64,000 nucleotides of DNA from CAYNJG01 sp965216885 (GTDB taxonomy: Bacteria; Planctomycetota; Planctomycetia; Pirellulales; Pirellulaceae), in the NCBI GenBank assembly GCA_965216885.1, contig OZ244209.1:6696001-6760000 (forward strand). Direction: 5' to 3'. Positions within the stretch are counted from its first letter, which is position 1. Each line of letters starts with the position of its first letter. The notes beneath the pieces were generated by a model that did not search any database, was not told where the DNA came from, and worked only from the letters and a program-made list of their open reading frames with translations. The position numbers were made by a program, and so were the translations under genes. Positions 44,060 through 52,605 of this stretch are shown here, in pieces.

Positions 44060-44658
44060 TGCGATTCTCCGCGAGCCACACGAATCGTCCCCGACAAACC
44101 GTTTAGCATGACTGACATCGTCTGCTCTTCTTCGTTGGTCACCGTCAGCCGGGCGCTACTGCTGGTCCCGTCCGGATAGAAGAAGATCGTCGCGGAACCC
44201 GACTCCATGGAGTTCGTTGACTGGGACATCATGACAACCGTATCGGCATCGCTGATCAGCACGTCGCTGATACTGACACCGTCGGGCATTGCCGACTGAC
44301 CAAAACTTCCGGAGGAAGCGTCCGAGGACGAGAGCCCCGTCGAGGCACTGACAAGGCTTGCGGCGTCGCTGGGAGAAAGACCCTGCACGCCCGAGTAAAC
44401 CGAGGACGAATAGGAGCCGTCGGAGAGTTCGCAAAGCCAGACTTGCGTCTCGCCCATCTCCATTGCCTTGGCTCGAGTGCGCGTCCAGTCGATCGAAATC
44501 AGTTCGACACCCTTGCGCAGTCGTTCGCCACGGAGCGTTCCCTGAAAAATTGGGGCGGCAACCGCGCCCACCGCAACGATGATCGCCAACACGAGCACGA
44601 CTTCCAACAACGTGAAACCGCGTCGATTGCCGTCACAGCGAGTTGCTACGGTGCTCAT
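44056..44658 (-). CDS. gspH: Type II secretion minor pseudopilin GspH/FimT-like
   Basis: A 200-residue pseudopilin with signal NRRGFTLLEVVLVLAIIVAV and the helix VGAVAAPIFQGTLRGERLRK; the beta domain includes RTRAKAMEMGETQVWLCELS and a closing FFYPDGTSSSARLTVTNEEE that is characteristic of GspH/FimT. A Ser-rich loop of about 40 residues (SPSDAASLVSASTGLSSSDA) interrupts it. It is preceded by a stem-loop that separates it from the major pseudopilin gene. Confidence 0.8.
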   Translation of the reverse strand: MSTVATRCDGNRRGFTLLEVVLVLAIIVAVGAVAAPIFQGTLRGERLRKGVELISIDWTRTRAKAMEMGETQVWLCELSDGSYSSSVYSGVQGLSPSDAASLVSASTGLSSSDASSGSFGQSAMPDGVSISDVLISDADTVVMMSQSTNSMESGSATIFFYPDGTSSSARLTVTNEEEQTMSVMLNGLSGTIRVARGESQ

Positions 44659-44691
44659 GTCGGAGTTCCGGGTTGTTGTTCAGTAACGACA

Positions 44692-44717
44692 TCCGCCGGC
44701 CACTTGATGCCGGCGGA
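44692..44717 (-). terminator. Stem-loop between gspG and gspH (attenuator or mRNA stabiliser)
   Basis: TCCGCCGGC (44692-44700) and GCCGGCGGA (44709-44717) make a perfect 9-bp GC-rich stem with an 8-base loop, 34 bases after the gspG stop codon on minus. No T-run follows. Placement behind the major pseudopilin suggests partial termination or 3'-end protection, to give more gspG mRNA than downstream mRNA. Confidence 0.55.
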
Positions 44718-44750
44718 CTGCAATCGATCATCTTGTTCGCCAGGCGACGA

Positions 44751-45194
44751 CTAGAACTGGTCGTCGGACGTGACGTCGTCTTCTGAGCCGGAACTTCCAT
44801 CCGGACCAGCGGACGTAATCAGGAAGCCTCCGGCTCCGTTTCCGTAATCCTGCAGTTCGTACTCGTAGGTGTTGCCCCACGCATCCTTAAGGTCGTTGTT
44901 CGGCTTGATGTAAGGACCGGCCCAACGATTGTTCGTATCGCTGGATGGCTTGGTCAGCAACGCCTGGAGTCCGTCCTGCTGCTGGGGATAGGTCAGCATA
45001 TTGAGGCTGTATCGGTCGATCGCATTGACCAGGACATCGATCTCAGCCTTGGTCGTTTTGCGCAACGCGTCCTTACGGGCACTGCTGACGAACATGGCTG
45101 CCATCGAGCCCAGAATCCCAAGGATTACCAGAACCAGCATGACTTCCATCAGGGTCAGACCAGCTCGACGACTTCGTGAAGTACGCTTTCTCAT
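44751..45194 (-). CDS. gspG: Type II secretion major pseudopilin GspG
   Basis: Major subunit of the pseudopilus, 147 residues. The prepilin signal is RRAGLTLMEVMLVLVILGIL, with the conserved Glu at +5. The globular part carries GspG hallmarks: AEIDVLVNAIDRYSLNMLTY, YPQQQDGLQALLTKPS, WAGPYIKPNNDLKDAWGNTY and the calcium-site-like ending FLITSAGPDGSSGSEDDVTS. Start at ATG 45194; a GTG four codons earlier (45206) is possible. Position directly after gspF and before gspH is the classical order. Confidence 0.92.
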   Translation of the reverse strand: MRKRTSRSRRAGLTLMEVMLVLVILGILGSMAAMFVSSARKDALRKTTKAEIDVLVNAIDRYSLNMLTYPQQQDGLQALLTKPSSDTNNRWAGPYIKPNNDLKDAWGNTYEYELQDYGNGAGGFLITSAGPDGSSGSEDDVTSDDQF

Positions 45195-45220
45195 TTTTTC
45201 ACTCACAATGGTTCGGCAGC

Positions 45221-46426
45221 CTAAACGGTGCTGCTCATTTTCAGAATTGGCAACAGCAAGGCGATCACCACCACAAGGATCACACTCGCCAGAATCAACA
45301 ACATAATTGGTTCGAGCAACTTGACGACGAGGTCGAGTTTCCGCTCGGTTCGTTTTTCCAGATTGTCAGAAATCTGGATCAGTACGTTATCCAGCGTATT
45401 GGCTTCTTCCGCCACGCTGATCATCTCACAAACCGTCCGGGGAAAATGGCCTGACTTGGCCAGCGGCTGAGCCAGGGATTCACCGGATGAAATATTGTCC
45501 GAAGCGCTTTCGATCGCCTCGGAGAGAATCTTGTTTCCGCAGGCGTCGCGACTAATGTCCAGCGAACGCAAAATCGGCACGCCGTTGCGAATCAACGTAC
45601 CCAGGACACGACAGAATCTTGCAACCGAAAGACTCTGGAAGACGGGACCGATCAGTGGAATCTTCAGCTTCAGGAAGTCCAACTGGCGACGGCCTTCTTT
45701 GGTTGTCACGTACTGGCGTATGGCAGCGAAGGCAATGACCATGACAACCAGGATGATGTACCACCAGTTCTTCATGAAATCACTGGTGAACAACAGGTAA
45801 TCGGTCAATGCCGGCAGCTCGCCCTGTTGGCGAAGATCGTCAAAGATCGGCGCGAAGTTGGGAACGAAGAAAATCAACAAACCCGTTAGTACAACGCAGC
45901 CGACGATAGCGAGGAAAACGGGATAAGCCATCGCACCGGTCGTACGACTCTTCAGATCTTCCTGTTGTTCGGTGAATGCAGCAATTCGCTCAAGGGCGTC
46001 TTCCAGGAAGCCACCTTCGCCGCCAGCCTTGATCATGCTGATCGCCAGCTCGCCGAAGATCCTTTCGTGACGCGCCATGGCGTCTCCAAGCGTCGCTCCG
46101 TCTTCGACACGATGGTGGACATCTTCCAGCGTTGAGGACAGTCGTGCGTTGGAGGACTGGTCTTCAAGAATCTTGAGTGTTCGCAGCAGGGGAACGCCAC
46201 TTTGAAGGAGCGACGCCATCTGCGAATAGACGTTCGCCAGCACCTGTCCCTTTACGCGACCGCCACCAAACGAGAAGGAACGCTTGGGCTTTTCCGGCGC
46301 TACTTCCAGCGGGAACAGGGACTTGCCCGACAACTGCGAGATGGCATCGCGCTCGGTCTGCGCGGTCAACGTGCCGGTGACACGTTGTCCTTCGAGATTT
46401 CGGGCAACATATGCAAAGGCGGGCAT
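45221..46426 (-). CDS. gspF: Type II secretion inner-membrane platform protein GspF
   Basis: Polytopic platform protein of 401 residues with two T2SSF domains. It starts with PAFAYVARNLEGQRVTGTL, the usual N-terminal GspF/PilC motif; the repeats contain FYSQMASLL-type VYSQMASLLQSGVPLLRTLK and VARFCRVLGTLIRNGVPILR. Membrane segments lie near 165-190, 215-235 and 375-395. It interacts with GspE and GspL in other systems. The gap to gspE is 37 bases. Confidence 0.94.
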   Translation of the reverse strand: MPAFAYVARNLEGQRVTGTLTAQTERDAISQLSGKSLFPLEVAPEKPKRSFSFGGGRVKGQVLANVYSQMASLLQSGVPLLRTLKILEDQSSNARLSSTLEDVHHRVEDGATLGDAMARHERIFGELAISMIKAGGEGGFLEDALERIAAFTEQQEDLKSRTTGAMAYPVFLAIVGCVVLTGLLIFFVPNFAPIFDDLRQQGELPALTDYLLFTSDFMKNWWYIILVVMVIAFAAIRQYVTTKEGRRQLDFLKLKIPLIGPVFQSLSVARFCRVLGTLIRNGVPILRSLDISRDACGNKILSEAIESASDNISSGESLAQPLAKSGHFPRTVCEMISVAEEANTLDNVLIQISDNLEKRTERKLDLVVKLLEPIMLLILASVILVVVIALLLPILKMSSTV

Positions 46427-46463
46427 GGTTCTGGCTTCCGAAGGCTATGCAGCTTGTGGCTGC

Positions 46464-48167
46464 TTAGGCCCTGTCACCTTTCGTGACACGGGCAACTTCA
46501 TCGAGTGTGGTCGTTCCTTCAACAGTCTTACGGTAGGCATCTTGCCGCAGCGTCTTCATTCCCGCCTTGATGGCGGCCTGTTTCACGTCCCACGTGCTAC
46601 CACGTCGGTCCGCGACATCCCGAATTTCCTCGTTCGCTACCAGCAATTCGTAGATACCACTACGGCCGGAATACCCAACGTGTCGGCAGGAACGGCAGCC
46701 AACCGACCGCTTTAGAGTGCCGCCGGCCTCCTCCAATAGTTCATACGGGAAGTCTTTGGGCAATTCGTCATGTGTTGGACGGTATTCCTCACAACATTCC
46801 GGGCATAAACGCCTTACAAGCCGCTGGGCCATGACGCCCTCGACCGTACTGGCAACCAAAAACGGCTCAACACCCATGTCGACCAGTCGCGTGTACGATC
46901 CGGCAGAATCGTTCGTGTGAAGGGTACTGAATACCAGGTGACCGGTTAGCGAAGCCTGAATCGCATTTTCCGCGGTTTCCTGGTCACGAATCTCACCAAC
47001 CAGCACCACGTCCGGGTCGTGACGCAGGATGGACCGAAGCGAGGCTGCGAACGTCAGCCCGATTTTCGAGTGCACCTGAATCTGATTGATGCCTTCCAGC
47101 TGATACTCGACCGGGTCTTCGGTCGTGATGATTTTTGTTTCGGGCTTTTTAATTTCCAGCAACGAACTGTAAAGCGTCGTTGTCTTACCCGAACCGGTTG
47201 GTCCCGTGACGAGCACGATCCCGTGCGGCATGGTGATCAGTTCATGGAAGGTTTCAAACACATCCTGCGGCATGCCAAGTCCACGCAGGTCAAAGACCAT
47301 CGCACCCTTGTCCAGGATACGCATGACGATGCCTTCCCCGTTGATCATGGGGATCACCGAGACACGAACGTCAATGTCGCGGCCATGGACTTTCAGCTTC
47401 ATACGACCGTCCTGAGGCAATCGCTTTTCGGCGATGTTCAGGCGTGCCATGATCTTCAGTCGACTGATGATCGCCGCATGAAATCGATTGATTTCGGGCG
47501 GAACCGGCTGGGGATGCAGCATTCCGTCGATACGGTAGCGAATTGCAATTCCCGAAGGCTGAGACTCGATGTGAACGTCACTCGTGCGTGACTCCACCGC
47601 TTCCAGCAGGATTTCGTTCACAAGCCGAATGACGGAAGCTTCCTGAGCCATCTCCGACAGTTCGGACCCGTCGGTCTCAATATCACTTAACAGCTCGACA
47701 GCGTCGTCATCGTCTTCAGCAGCCTGCAGGAGGCCTTCGATCGTCTCGCTACCAACGCCAAGATGATCCTTGATGAGCTTCGCGATTTCGCGTTTGCCAG
47801 CAAGGACGGGAATCACAGATAGCCCCGTGACGGTGCTCACTTCGTCCAGCGGATAGAGGTCGAAGGGATTGCTGGTGGCGACCGTGATGCTGCCGTTTTC
47901 ACGACTGACCGGAAACAGGGAATCGCGGTAGATGATCTTTTGAGGGAAGCCCTCGAGCAAAGAAGTGTCAACGTTTTGCTTGGTCAGATCGACGTAGTCC
48001 AGGCCCACAACGTTGCCAATCGCCTGCAACGCGTTCTCTTCTTTGACGAACCCCAGATCGATAGCCGTATCGAGAATGCTGTTACCGTTACGCTGACTAT
48101 CGCGTGCCACGGTCAGTTGTCGCTCGTCCAGTAAGCCGTTATCCAGCAGGATTTCTCCAACGTCCAT
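46464..48167 (-). CDS. gspE: Type II secretion ATPase GspE
   Basis: Hexameric ATPase of 567 residues that powers pseudopilus assembly. The N-terminal 130 residues form a GspE-N/MshEN domain. Walker A is GPTGSGKTT (322-330), the Asp box is IITTEDPVEYQ, Walker B is DVVLVGEIRDQETAENA and the His box is HLVFSTLHTND. A tetracysteine zinc motif (RLCPECC...., VGCRSCRHVG) is retained. A stretch of acidic residues (AEDDDDAVELLSDIETD) links the domains. It is the first gene of the nine-gene operon, preceded by a leader of about 225 bases and a good promoter. Confidence 0.95.
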   Translation of the reverse strand: MDVGEILLDNGLLDERQLTVARDSQRNGNSILDTAIDLGFVKEENALQAIGNVVGLDYVDLTKQNVDTSLLEGFPQKIIYRDSLFPVSRENGSITVATSNPFDLYPLDEVSTVTGLSVIPVLAGKREIAKLIKDHLGVGSETIEGLLQAAEDDDDAVELLSDIETDGSELSEMAQEASVIRLVNEILLEAVESRTSDVHIESQPSGIAIRYRIDGMLHPQPVPPEINRFHAAIISRLKIMARLNIAEKRLPQDGRMKLKVHGRDIDVRVSVIPMINGEGIVMRILDKGAMVFDLRGLGMPQDVFETFHELITMPHGIVLVTGPTGSGKTTTLYSSLLEIKKPETKIITTEDPVEYQLEGINQIQVHSKIGLTFAASLRSILRHDPDVVLVGEIRDQETAENAIQASLTGHLVFSTLHTNDSAGSYTRLVDMGVEPFLVASTVEGVMAQRLVRRLCPECCEEYRPTHDELPKDFPYELLEEAGGTLKRSVGCRSCRHVGYSGRSGIYELLVANEEIRDVADRRGSTWDVKQAAIKAGMKTLRQDAYRKTVEGTTTLDEVARVTKGDRA

Positions 48168-48398
48168 TATCCAACCTGTTCTTCTCTGTTATTGCTGCCG
48201 TAGGGGCGCATGCCGCTTCCGCGTCAGGGTTGAAACGGAAAAATGCCCGGTTTTCTACTACGGCGACTCGGCCATCCCCAACGACAGAGGCTGTCTGGTG
48301 GTGTAAATGGAGATGCAGAATCCTACGTACGCCAGACCCTCAGGGACGTTCCAGATCCCAAAGGAAACCTCGGCCCGATCCTAAGACCGAATGTCTGA
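48168..48398 (-). other. Long leader of the gspE operon
   Basis: About 225 bases of predicted untranslated leader between the promoter start site near 48392 and the gspE ATG. AGG lies eight bases before the ATG. I could not fit it to a known riboswitch, and no leader ORF with a good start was found. Confidence 0.4.
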
Positions 48399-48427
48399 AT
48401 TATCTTAACGAGACTGCGCCACGTCAA
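48399..48427 (-). promoter_or_regulatory. Sigma70-type promoter of the type II secretion operon
   Basis: On minus, TTGACG (48427-48422) and GATAAT (48404-48399) are separated by exactly 17 bases; each box matches consensus at five of six positions. The start point is predicted near 48392. Confidence 0.7.
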
Positions 48428-48591
48428 TGTTTCCACTATAGGCACACCCGAAAAAACCGACCTGTACCAGTTTGTTTACGTGTCCAACGAGCAACCGTTC
48501 GCTAGCAGCATTCGCCCCTCCGGCGTAAATCTGAGGGCAAATCTGCCAGCAGAACTGCCAGCAATTTCAACGCAACAAAAACTCAGCAGAA
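48428..48591. other. Gap between MOSC gene stop and secretion operon promoter
   Basis: About 160 bases with a short direct repeat of CTGGCAG on minus near 48545-48560, but no clear T-tailed terminator for the MOSC gene. Confidence 0.3.
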
Positions 48592-49059
48592 TCACAGCGT
48601 ACGAATTTCGTCACCAACGCGAAAAATGCCACTTCTTACCACGTTAGCACCGATCCCCGAAGACTTGGCGAATTTCTTCAAAACATCTCGGCCCGGGTTG
48701 AGCGAATTGATGTAACTGCACGGAGGCCAGAATTTTGTGCCCTCAAAAATCGCGTCACCAATCTGAAACTGGCTGCCAATCAATGACATGAGGTCAATCC
48801 CTTGGGTCACCACGTTCCGCCGCAGGCAATCCGTCGCAAACGGTTCCGCGACCTGCGAGCTGGCGGCATCATGAGCCTCCTGTTCGATCAGCGTAACGTG
48901 CGCGTCCCACACCTTGTCGCCGGTGTAGTAACCCTTGCCAAGGTAGTAGCGATCGCCCACCAGCCCTTTGTTTTCGATCGCCTCAATCTCTTCAACGCTG
49001 GTGGTCGGCTCTCCGGTCGAAGGAGAAATCCAGATACGCACGATCGATGGAGTTGCCAT
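48592..49059 (-). CDS. MOSC-domain protein
   Basis: A 155-residue protein made of a single MOSC domain, related to the C-terminal part of molybdenum cofactor sulfurase and to YiiM/YuaD. The family features are IENKGLVGDRYY near the start, LIEQEAHDAA, LRRNVVTQGIDLMSLIG and the Cys in FWPPCSYINSL that is expected to handle sulfur or the cofactor. Function is probably sulfur transfer to, or binding of, molybdopterin. No molybdopterin biosynthesis genes are next to it. Confidence 0.87.
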   Translation of the reverse strand: MATPSIVRIWISPSTGEPTTSVEEIEAIENKGLVGDRYYLGKGYYTGDKVWDAHVTLIEQEAHDAASSQVAEPFATDCLRRNVVTQGIDLMSLIGSQFQIGDAIFEGTKFWPPCSYINSLNPGRDVLKKFAKSSGIGANVVRSGIFRVGDEIRTL

Positions 49060-49090
49060 CCCTATTCCTCTCGCCCAATTCTCTCGAAGG

Positions 49091-49672
49091 TTACTTCAAC
49101 GCTCGAATGACGTTCGGGCGACTCATGAAGAATAGCAGAACGATCGGGTATGCCATGCCCATGCACGACCCAATAACTCCGCCAACAGCGCCTCCGATGG
49201 CGCCGCCAACGGCCGCTCCCCGCTGAGGGCCTTCCGCCTGTTGAGCCTGTTCGATCATGGGCCCAATCAGGAAAAAGTAGTTCACAACAATTCCCACCAC
49301 GGCACCAATGATGGCATACCACGCGTAGGCAATCGAAGCAGATCTGCCATACCGACGACTCTGCAACAAGCCCACGCCACCGGCCGCCAGCACAATGGAA
49401 AAAATGAACCCCAGAACCATGGACACAATCATGAAGGTTCTGTAGCCAGGATTGTTATTGAACGCATCCATCGTCGGGTTGGGGAAATTTGGGTCCTGAG
49501 GAACGACATTGCCAAGGAACATGACCCCCGTGAAGACCATGCCACATATCCCCAGTACCGAAAAAACGAGATTGATGATGCCCAGTACTTTGATCGAAAC
49601 GGGTGGCTCGACACCCGGCGGCGGAGCCAACTCGGCATCATGGGTCACCGACTCGTAGGGATTCTCGGTCAT
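49091..49672 (-). CDS. Membrane protein, tandem paralogue A
   Basis: A 193-residue protein with four membrane segments (VLGIINLVFSVLGICGMVF, TFMIVSMVLGFIFSIVLAAG, ASIAYAWYAIIGAVVGIVV, and the last Gly-rich one MGMAYPIVLLFFM), a Pro-rich N-terminal stretch starting with TENPYES, and an ending MSRPNVIRALK. It parallels the 49836-50393 gene: the same N-terminal ENPY, PPP...PVS.KV.G...L.F..L G, AAGGVGLL and YPI.L.FM....V..AL motifs. Unknown family, frequent in planctomycetes. The pair probably arose by tandem duplication. Confidence 0.72.
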   Translation of the reverse strand: MTENPYESVTHDAELAPPPGVEPPVSIKVLGIINLVFSVLGICGMVFTGVMFLGNVVPQDPNFPNPTMDAFNNNPGYRTFMIVSMVLGFIFSIVLAAGGVGLLQSRRYGRSASIAYAWYAIIGAVVGIVVNYFFLIGPMIEQAQQAEGPQRGAAVGGAIGGAVGGVIGSCMGMAYPIVLLFFMSRPNVIRALK

Positions 49673-49835
49673 CGTTTTTCGCCTCAGTGAAACTCCAATA
49701 CGGAATCAACCCACGGGGGAACTAACACCCCCCATAAGTAACTACGTTCGATCATACGAGGATCCCCGCAGGGAACAAGCTAAGTTCCGGGATCCCGACA
49801 CCTCGAATTTGATGCCCAAGAAAAGAAAACGACCG
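49673..49835. other. Gap between the two paralogous membrane protein genes
   Basis: About 160 bases that should hold the promoter of paralogue A. No terminator or promoter was convincing. Confidence 0.25.
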
Positions 49836-50393
49836 TCAGAGTGACGTGATCGTGTCCTCGGCTAACGCGGCTCGTACTTTTTGCGTGTTCATGAACACCA
49901 GCACGAGAATGGGATACGTCAGCCCGACAAACAGGCCGATGATGGTGCCGGCAATGGTGATGGCCAGCATGTTGGGCGGCATGTTCGCAGCCTCGGTCAT
50001 TACAAGAAACTGCATGACCAGGTTGGCCACCGTCATCAGAATCTTCCCAACCACAGACACGTAGCCGTAGATGACCGACAACTTTCGCCCAAACGGCTTC
50101 CAGCGTAGCAGGCCCACGCCTCCGGCCAGCAGCAAACAACTGGTAGCGAGATTTAGAAGCCCGTTCGCCGTAACGACAACCCATTGCGTCATCGGCTGAT
50201 TGCTCTGCCCTGCGACGAACGCCATCATGCCAACCATGGAGATGGCGGACAGCAGACCGAAGCCGCCGAATATGAGGTGCAGAACCCCAAAGACCGTCAC
50301 GGACACAGGCTTCGCCCCCAACACAGCCGGCGGGGGTACGAAGTCCGGATTGTTGCCGTATTCCAAACTGGGGCGATAGGGATTCTCTTCCAT
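49836..50393 (-). CDS. Membrane protein, tandem paralogue B
   Basis: A 185-residue protein with four membrane segments (VTVFGVLHLIFGGFGLLSAI, ANGLLNLATSCLLLAGGVGL, VVGKILMTVANLVMQFLVM and TIIGLFVGLTYPILVLVFM). It opens with EENPYRPSLEYG, again with the ENPY motif, and shares the layout of paralogue A. It lies 36 bases downstream of the transketolase stop codon on the same strand. Function unknown; the similarity of the two suggests that they could associate with each other. Confidence 0.72.
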   Translation of the reverse strand: MEENPYRPSLEYGNNPDFVPPPAVLGAKPVSVTVFGVLHLIFGGFGLLSAISMVGMMAFVAGQSNQPMTQWVVVTANGLLNLATSCLLLAGGVGLLRWKPFGRKLSVIYGYVSVVGKILMTVANLVMQFLVMTEAANMPPNMLAITIAGTIIGLFVGLTYPILVLVFMNTQKVRAALAEDTITSL

Positions 50394-50429
50394 TTTCCTG
50401 TCGCCCCGACGGAGTCACTGCCGAGTCAT

Positions 50430-52409
50430 CTAGAGAGATTTAGCCGCATCGACCAAGGCCGATGAAGTGATTCCCAGTTCTGACATGACGGTATCGCCCG
50501 GTGCACTGATACCGAATCGTTCGATGCCAATCACCTTGCCGGCTGCACCGACGTACTTGTACCAGAGTCCCGTAACGCCAGCTTCAATGGCAACACGTTT
50601 GTCGCACGCAGCGGGCAGAACTTCCTCACGGTAGGCGTCGGACTGACGATCAAAACGCTCCATGCAAGGCATCGATACAACACGCGCCCCGGGTCCAATT
50701 TCTTTCGCCGCGTCGATGGCGTGCTGAAGTTCGCTGCCCGTGCCGATCAGGATGACCTCAAGCGGACCGGTTTCACGAACGCAAACATAGCCACCCATGG
50801 CGACACCCTCGCGACGGGTCTTGATATCGACCTGGTTCAACGTGGGAATCTTCTGACGCGTGAGCATCAGCAGAGTTGGGCCATCGGCTCGTTGAAGTCC
50901 TGCGGCCACGGCTCCAGCCACTTCTTCGGGATCGCCAGGCCGAATCACGTCCAACCCGGGAATGACCCGGAGTCCGCTGCAGGTTTCGACCGGCTGGTGA
51001 GTCGGACCATCTTCGCCAACACCAACGGAATCGTGCGTAAAGATGTAGAGCACTGGAAGGTTCGCCAGTGCGGCCAGTCGAATCGACGGACGCAGGTAGT
51101 CGGCGAATACAGCAAACGTCGCCCCGGACGCCCGGAAAATTCCGTCGTAGGCAGCTCCGTTCAACAACGCCCCCATCGCATGCTCGCGAATCCCAAACCA
51201 GAGATTGCGGCCCGAATAGTCCTCGCGACCAAAGTCGCCTTTTTCCTTGAGGTAGTTTTTGGTGGACCCAAACAGATCCGCACTACCGGTGAACATCATG
51301 GGAACGGAATCAGCAATCGCGTTCAACACGACTCCGCCAGCACCACGCGTCGCATCCTTGTAGTCTTCCGCAAAGGCCGGAATCGAATCAAGCAGATCCG
51401 CAGGCAGCTTGTTGCCAACGCCATCGTCCAGTTGCTTGGCCAGTTCCGGATTCGCAGCACGCCACGCTTCGAATGTCGCGGACCACTCGTCGTATTCAGC
51501 GGCAAGTTTCTTCTGATGCTCGGCAAAGTAAGCCTTCACCTCGTCAGAGACATGGAACGTTTCTTTGGGCAGCCCCAGTCCCTCGCGTGCCGATTCAGCG
51601 AACTTCGCACCGCCCTCGCCATGGCCTTTGGCTGTCCCGGCAACTTCCGGAATACCGCGGCCAATTTCGGTCTTCGCGATGATCATCTTGGGCTTGCCAT
51701 TGTCGTTGGCTTTGGCCGTCTCGAAAGCTTTGGCAAATGCAGCCAGATCATGTCCGTCGACCGTCTGCACTTCGAATCCGTAAGACTCAAATCGCTTGGC
51801 GGTGTCTTCGCTTTGCGTCACATCCGCCATGGCGTCCAGCGTGACGTCATTCGAATCATAGATCAGGATCAGGTTGTCCAGCCCGGTGTGCCCGGCGAAC
51901 GCCGCAGCTTCGGCCGAGATGCCTTCCTGGAGACAACCATCACCAGCAAGTGCAACCACGTGATGATCGAAGATTGTGTGTTCGGCCGTGTTGAATTTCG
52001 CAGCGGCCATCTTGCCCGATACGGCATAACCCACTGCGTTTCCAACTCCCTGCCCCAATGGACCCGTCGTCGCTTCGACGCCCGGAGTCTCACCGAATTC
52101 CGGGTGACCGGGAGTGGTGCTGTGAAGCTGACGGAAGTTCTTTACTTCCTCGAGCGGAAGGTCGTAACCGGACAGGTGCAACCAGCTATAGATGAACATG
52201 CTGCCGTGTCCCGCCGACAGGATGAAGCGGTCGCGATTCAACCACTTGGGTTGCGCGGGATTGTATCGCAAGGTTTCACCGAACAGGACGGCGCCGACTT
52301 CTGCGGCACCCAATGGCAAACCAAGGTGTCCGGAACTGCAGGCGTGAATGGCATCGATCGCCAATCCGCGGGCGATCGTCGCCGCACTGGCAAGTGCTTC
52401 TTGATTCAT
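50430..52409 (-). CDS. tkt: Transketolase
   Basis: Thiamine diphosphate enzyme of 659 residues that moves two-carbon units between sugar phosphates in the pentose phosphate pathway. Cofactor-binding features are HGSMFIYSWLHLSGY, GPLGQGVGNAVG, the ThDP motif GDGCLQEG...N (VVALAGDGCLQEGISAEAA, then YDSNDVTLD) and the pyrimidine-domain glutamate in NLWFGIREHAMGALLNG. HDSVGVGEDGPTHQPVE is the classic transketolase signature. The length is normal. The start is MNQEALAS at 52409, with GAAGAG upstream. Confidence 0.96.
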   Translation of the reverse strand: MNQEALASAATIARGLAIDAIHACSSGHLGLPLGAAEVGAVLFGETLRYNPAQPKWLNRDRFILSAGHGSMFIYSWLHLSGYDLPLEEVKNFRQLHSTTPGHPEFGETPGVEATTGPLGQGVGNAVGYAVSGKMAAAKFNTAEHTIFDHHVVALAGDGCLQEGISAEAAAFAGHTGLDNLILIYDSNDVTLDAMADVTQSEDTAKRFESYGFEVQTVDGHDLAAFAKAFETAKANDNGKPKMIIAKTEIGRGIPEVAGTAKGHGEGGAKFAESAREGLGLPKETFHVSDEVKAYFAEHQKKLAAEYDEWSATFEAWRAANPELAKQLDDGVGNKLPADLLDSIPAFAEDYKDATRGAGGVVLNAIADSVPMMFTGSADLFGSTKNYLKEKGDFGREDYSGRNLWFGIREHAMGALLNGAAYDGIFRASGATFAVFADYLRPSIRLAALANLPVLYIFTHDSVGVGEDGPTHQPVETCSGLRVIPGLDVIRPGDPEEVAGAVAAGLQRADGPTLLMLTRQKIPTLNQVDIKTRREGVAMGGYVCVRETGPLEVILIGTGSELQHAIDAAKEIGPGARVVSMPCMERFDRQSDAYREEVLPAACDKRVAIEAGVTGLWYKYVGAAGKVIGIERFGISAPGDTVMSELGITSSALVDAAKSL

Positions 52410-52452
52410 GGTATCTCTTCTGGATTCGTTTTTTGCGTTTTTCGAACCCGGA

Positions 52453-52482
52453 AGTTTACCTGTAATTACGCCAGATCGTCAA
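52453..52482 (-). promoter_or_regulatory. Candidate promoter of tkt
   Basis: On minus, TTGACG (52482-52477) and TAAACT (52458-52453) with an 18-base spacer. Predicted start near 52446, leaving a 37-base leader. Confidence 0.5.
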
Positions 52483-52512
52483 CGAGCGGGGTAGTTTTGG
52501 CTGGTGAACACG

Positions 52513-52548
52513 AAAAAGGACCGAGTCGCTTTGTGGCGTCCTCGGTCC
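52513..52548 (-). terminator. Rho-independent terminator of the receiver gene
   Basis: On minus, GGACCGAG (52548-52541) pairs with CTCGGTCC (52525-52518) and is followed by TTTTTCG. It lies about 58 bases after the stop codon of the receiver gene and upstream of the tkt promoter, so it isolates the two transcripts. Confidence 0.8.
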
Positions 52549-52605
52549 GTGGGTCTCTGCCGAATTGTGTGCGATTTTCAGTCGCCGAATGATGAAGATC
52601 CCGGA

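Noticed and set aside
50721..52592. Plus-strand frame of 623 codons across transketolase
   Set aside because: It is the antisense shadow of tkt; the translation is rich in Arg, Gln and His and has no motif, while tkt shows all family signatures.
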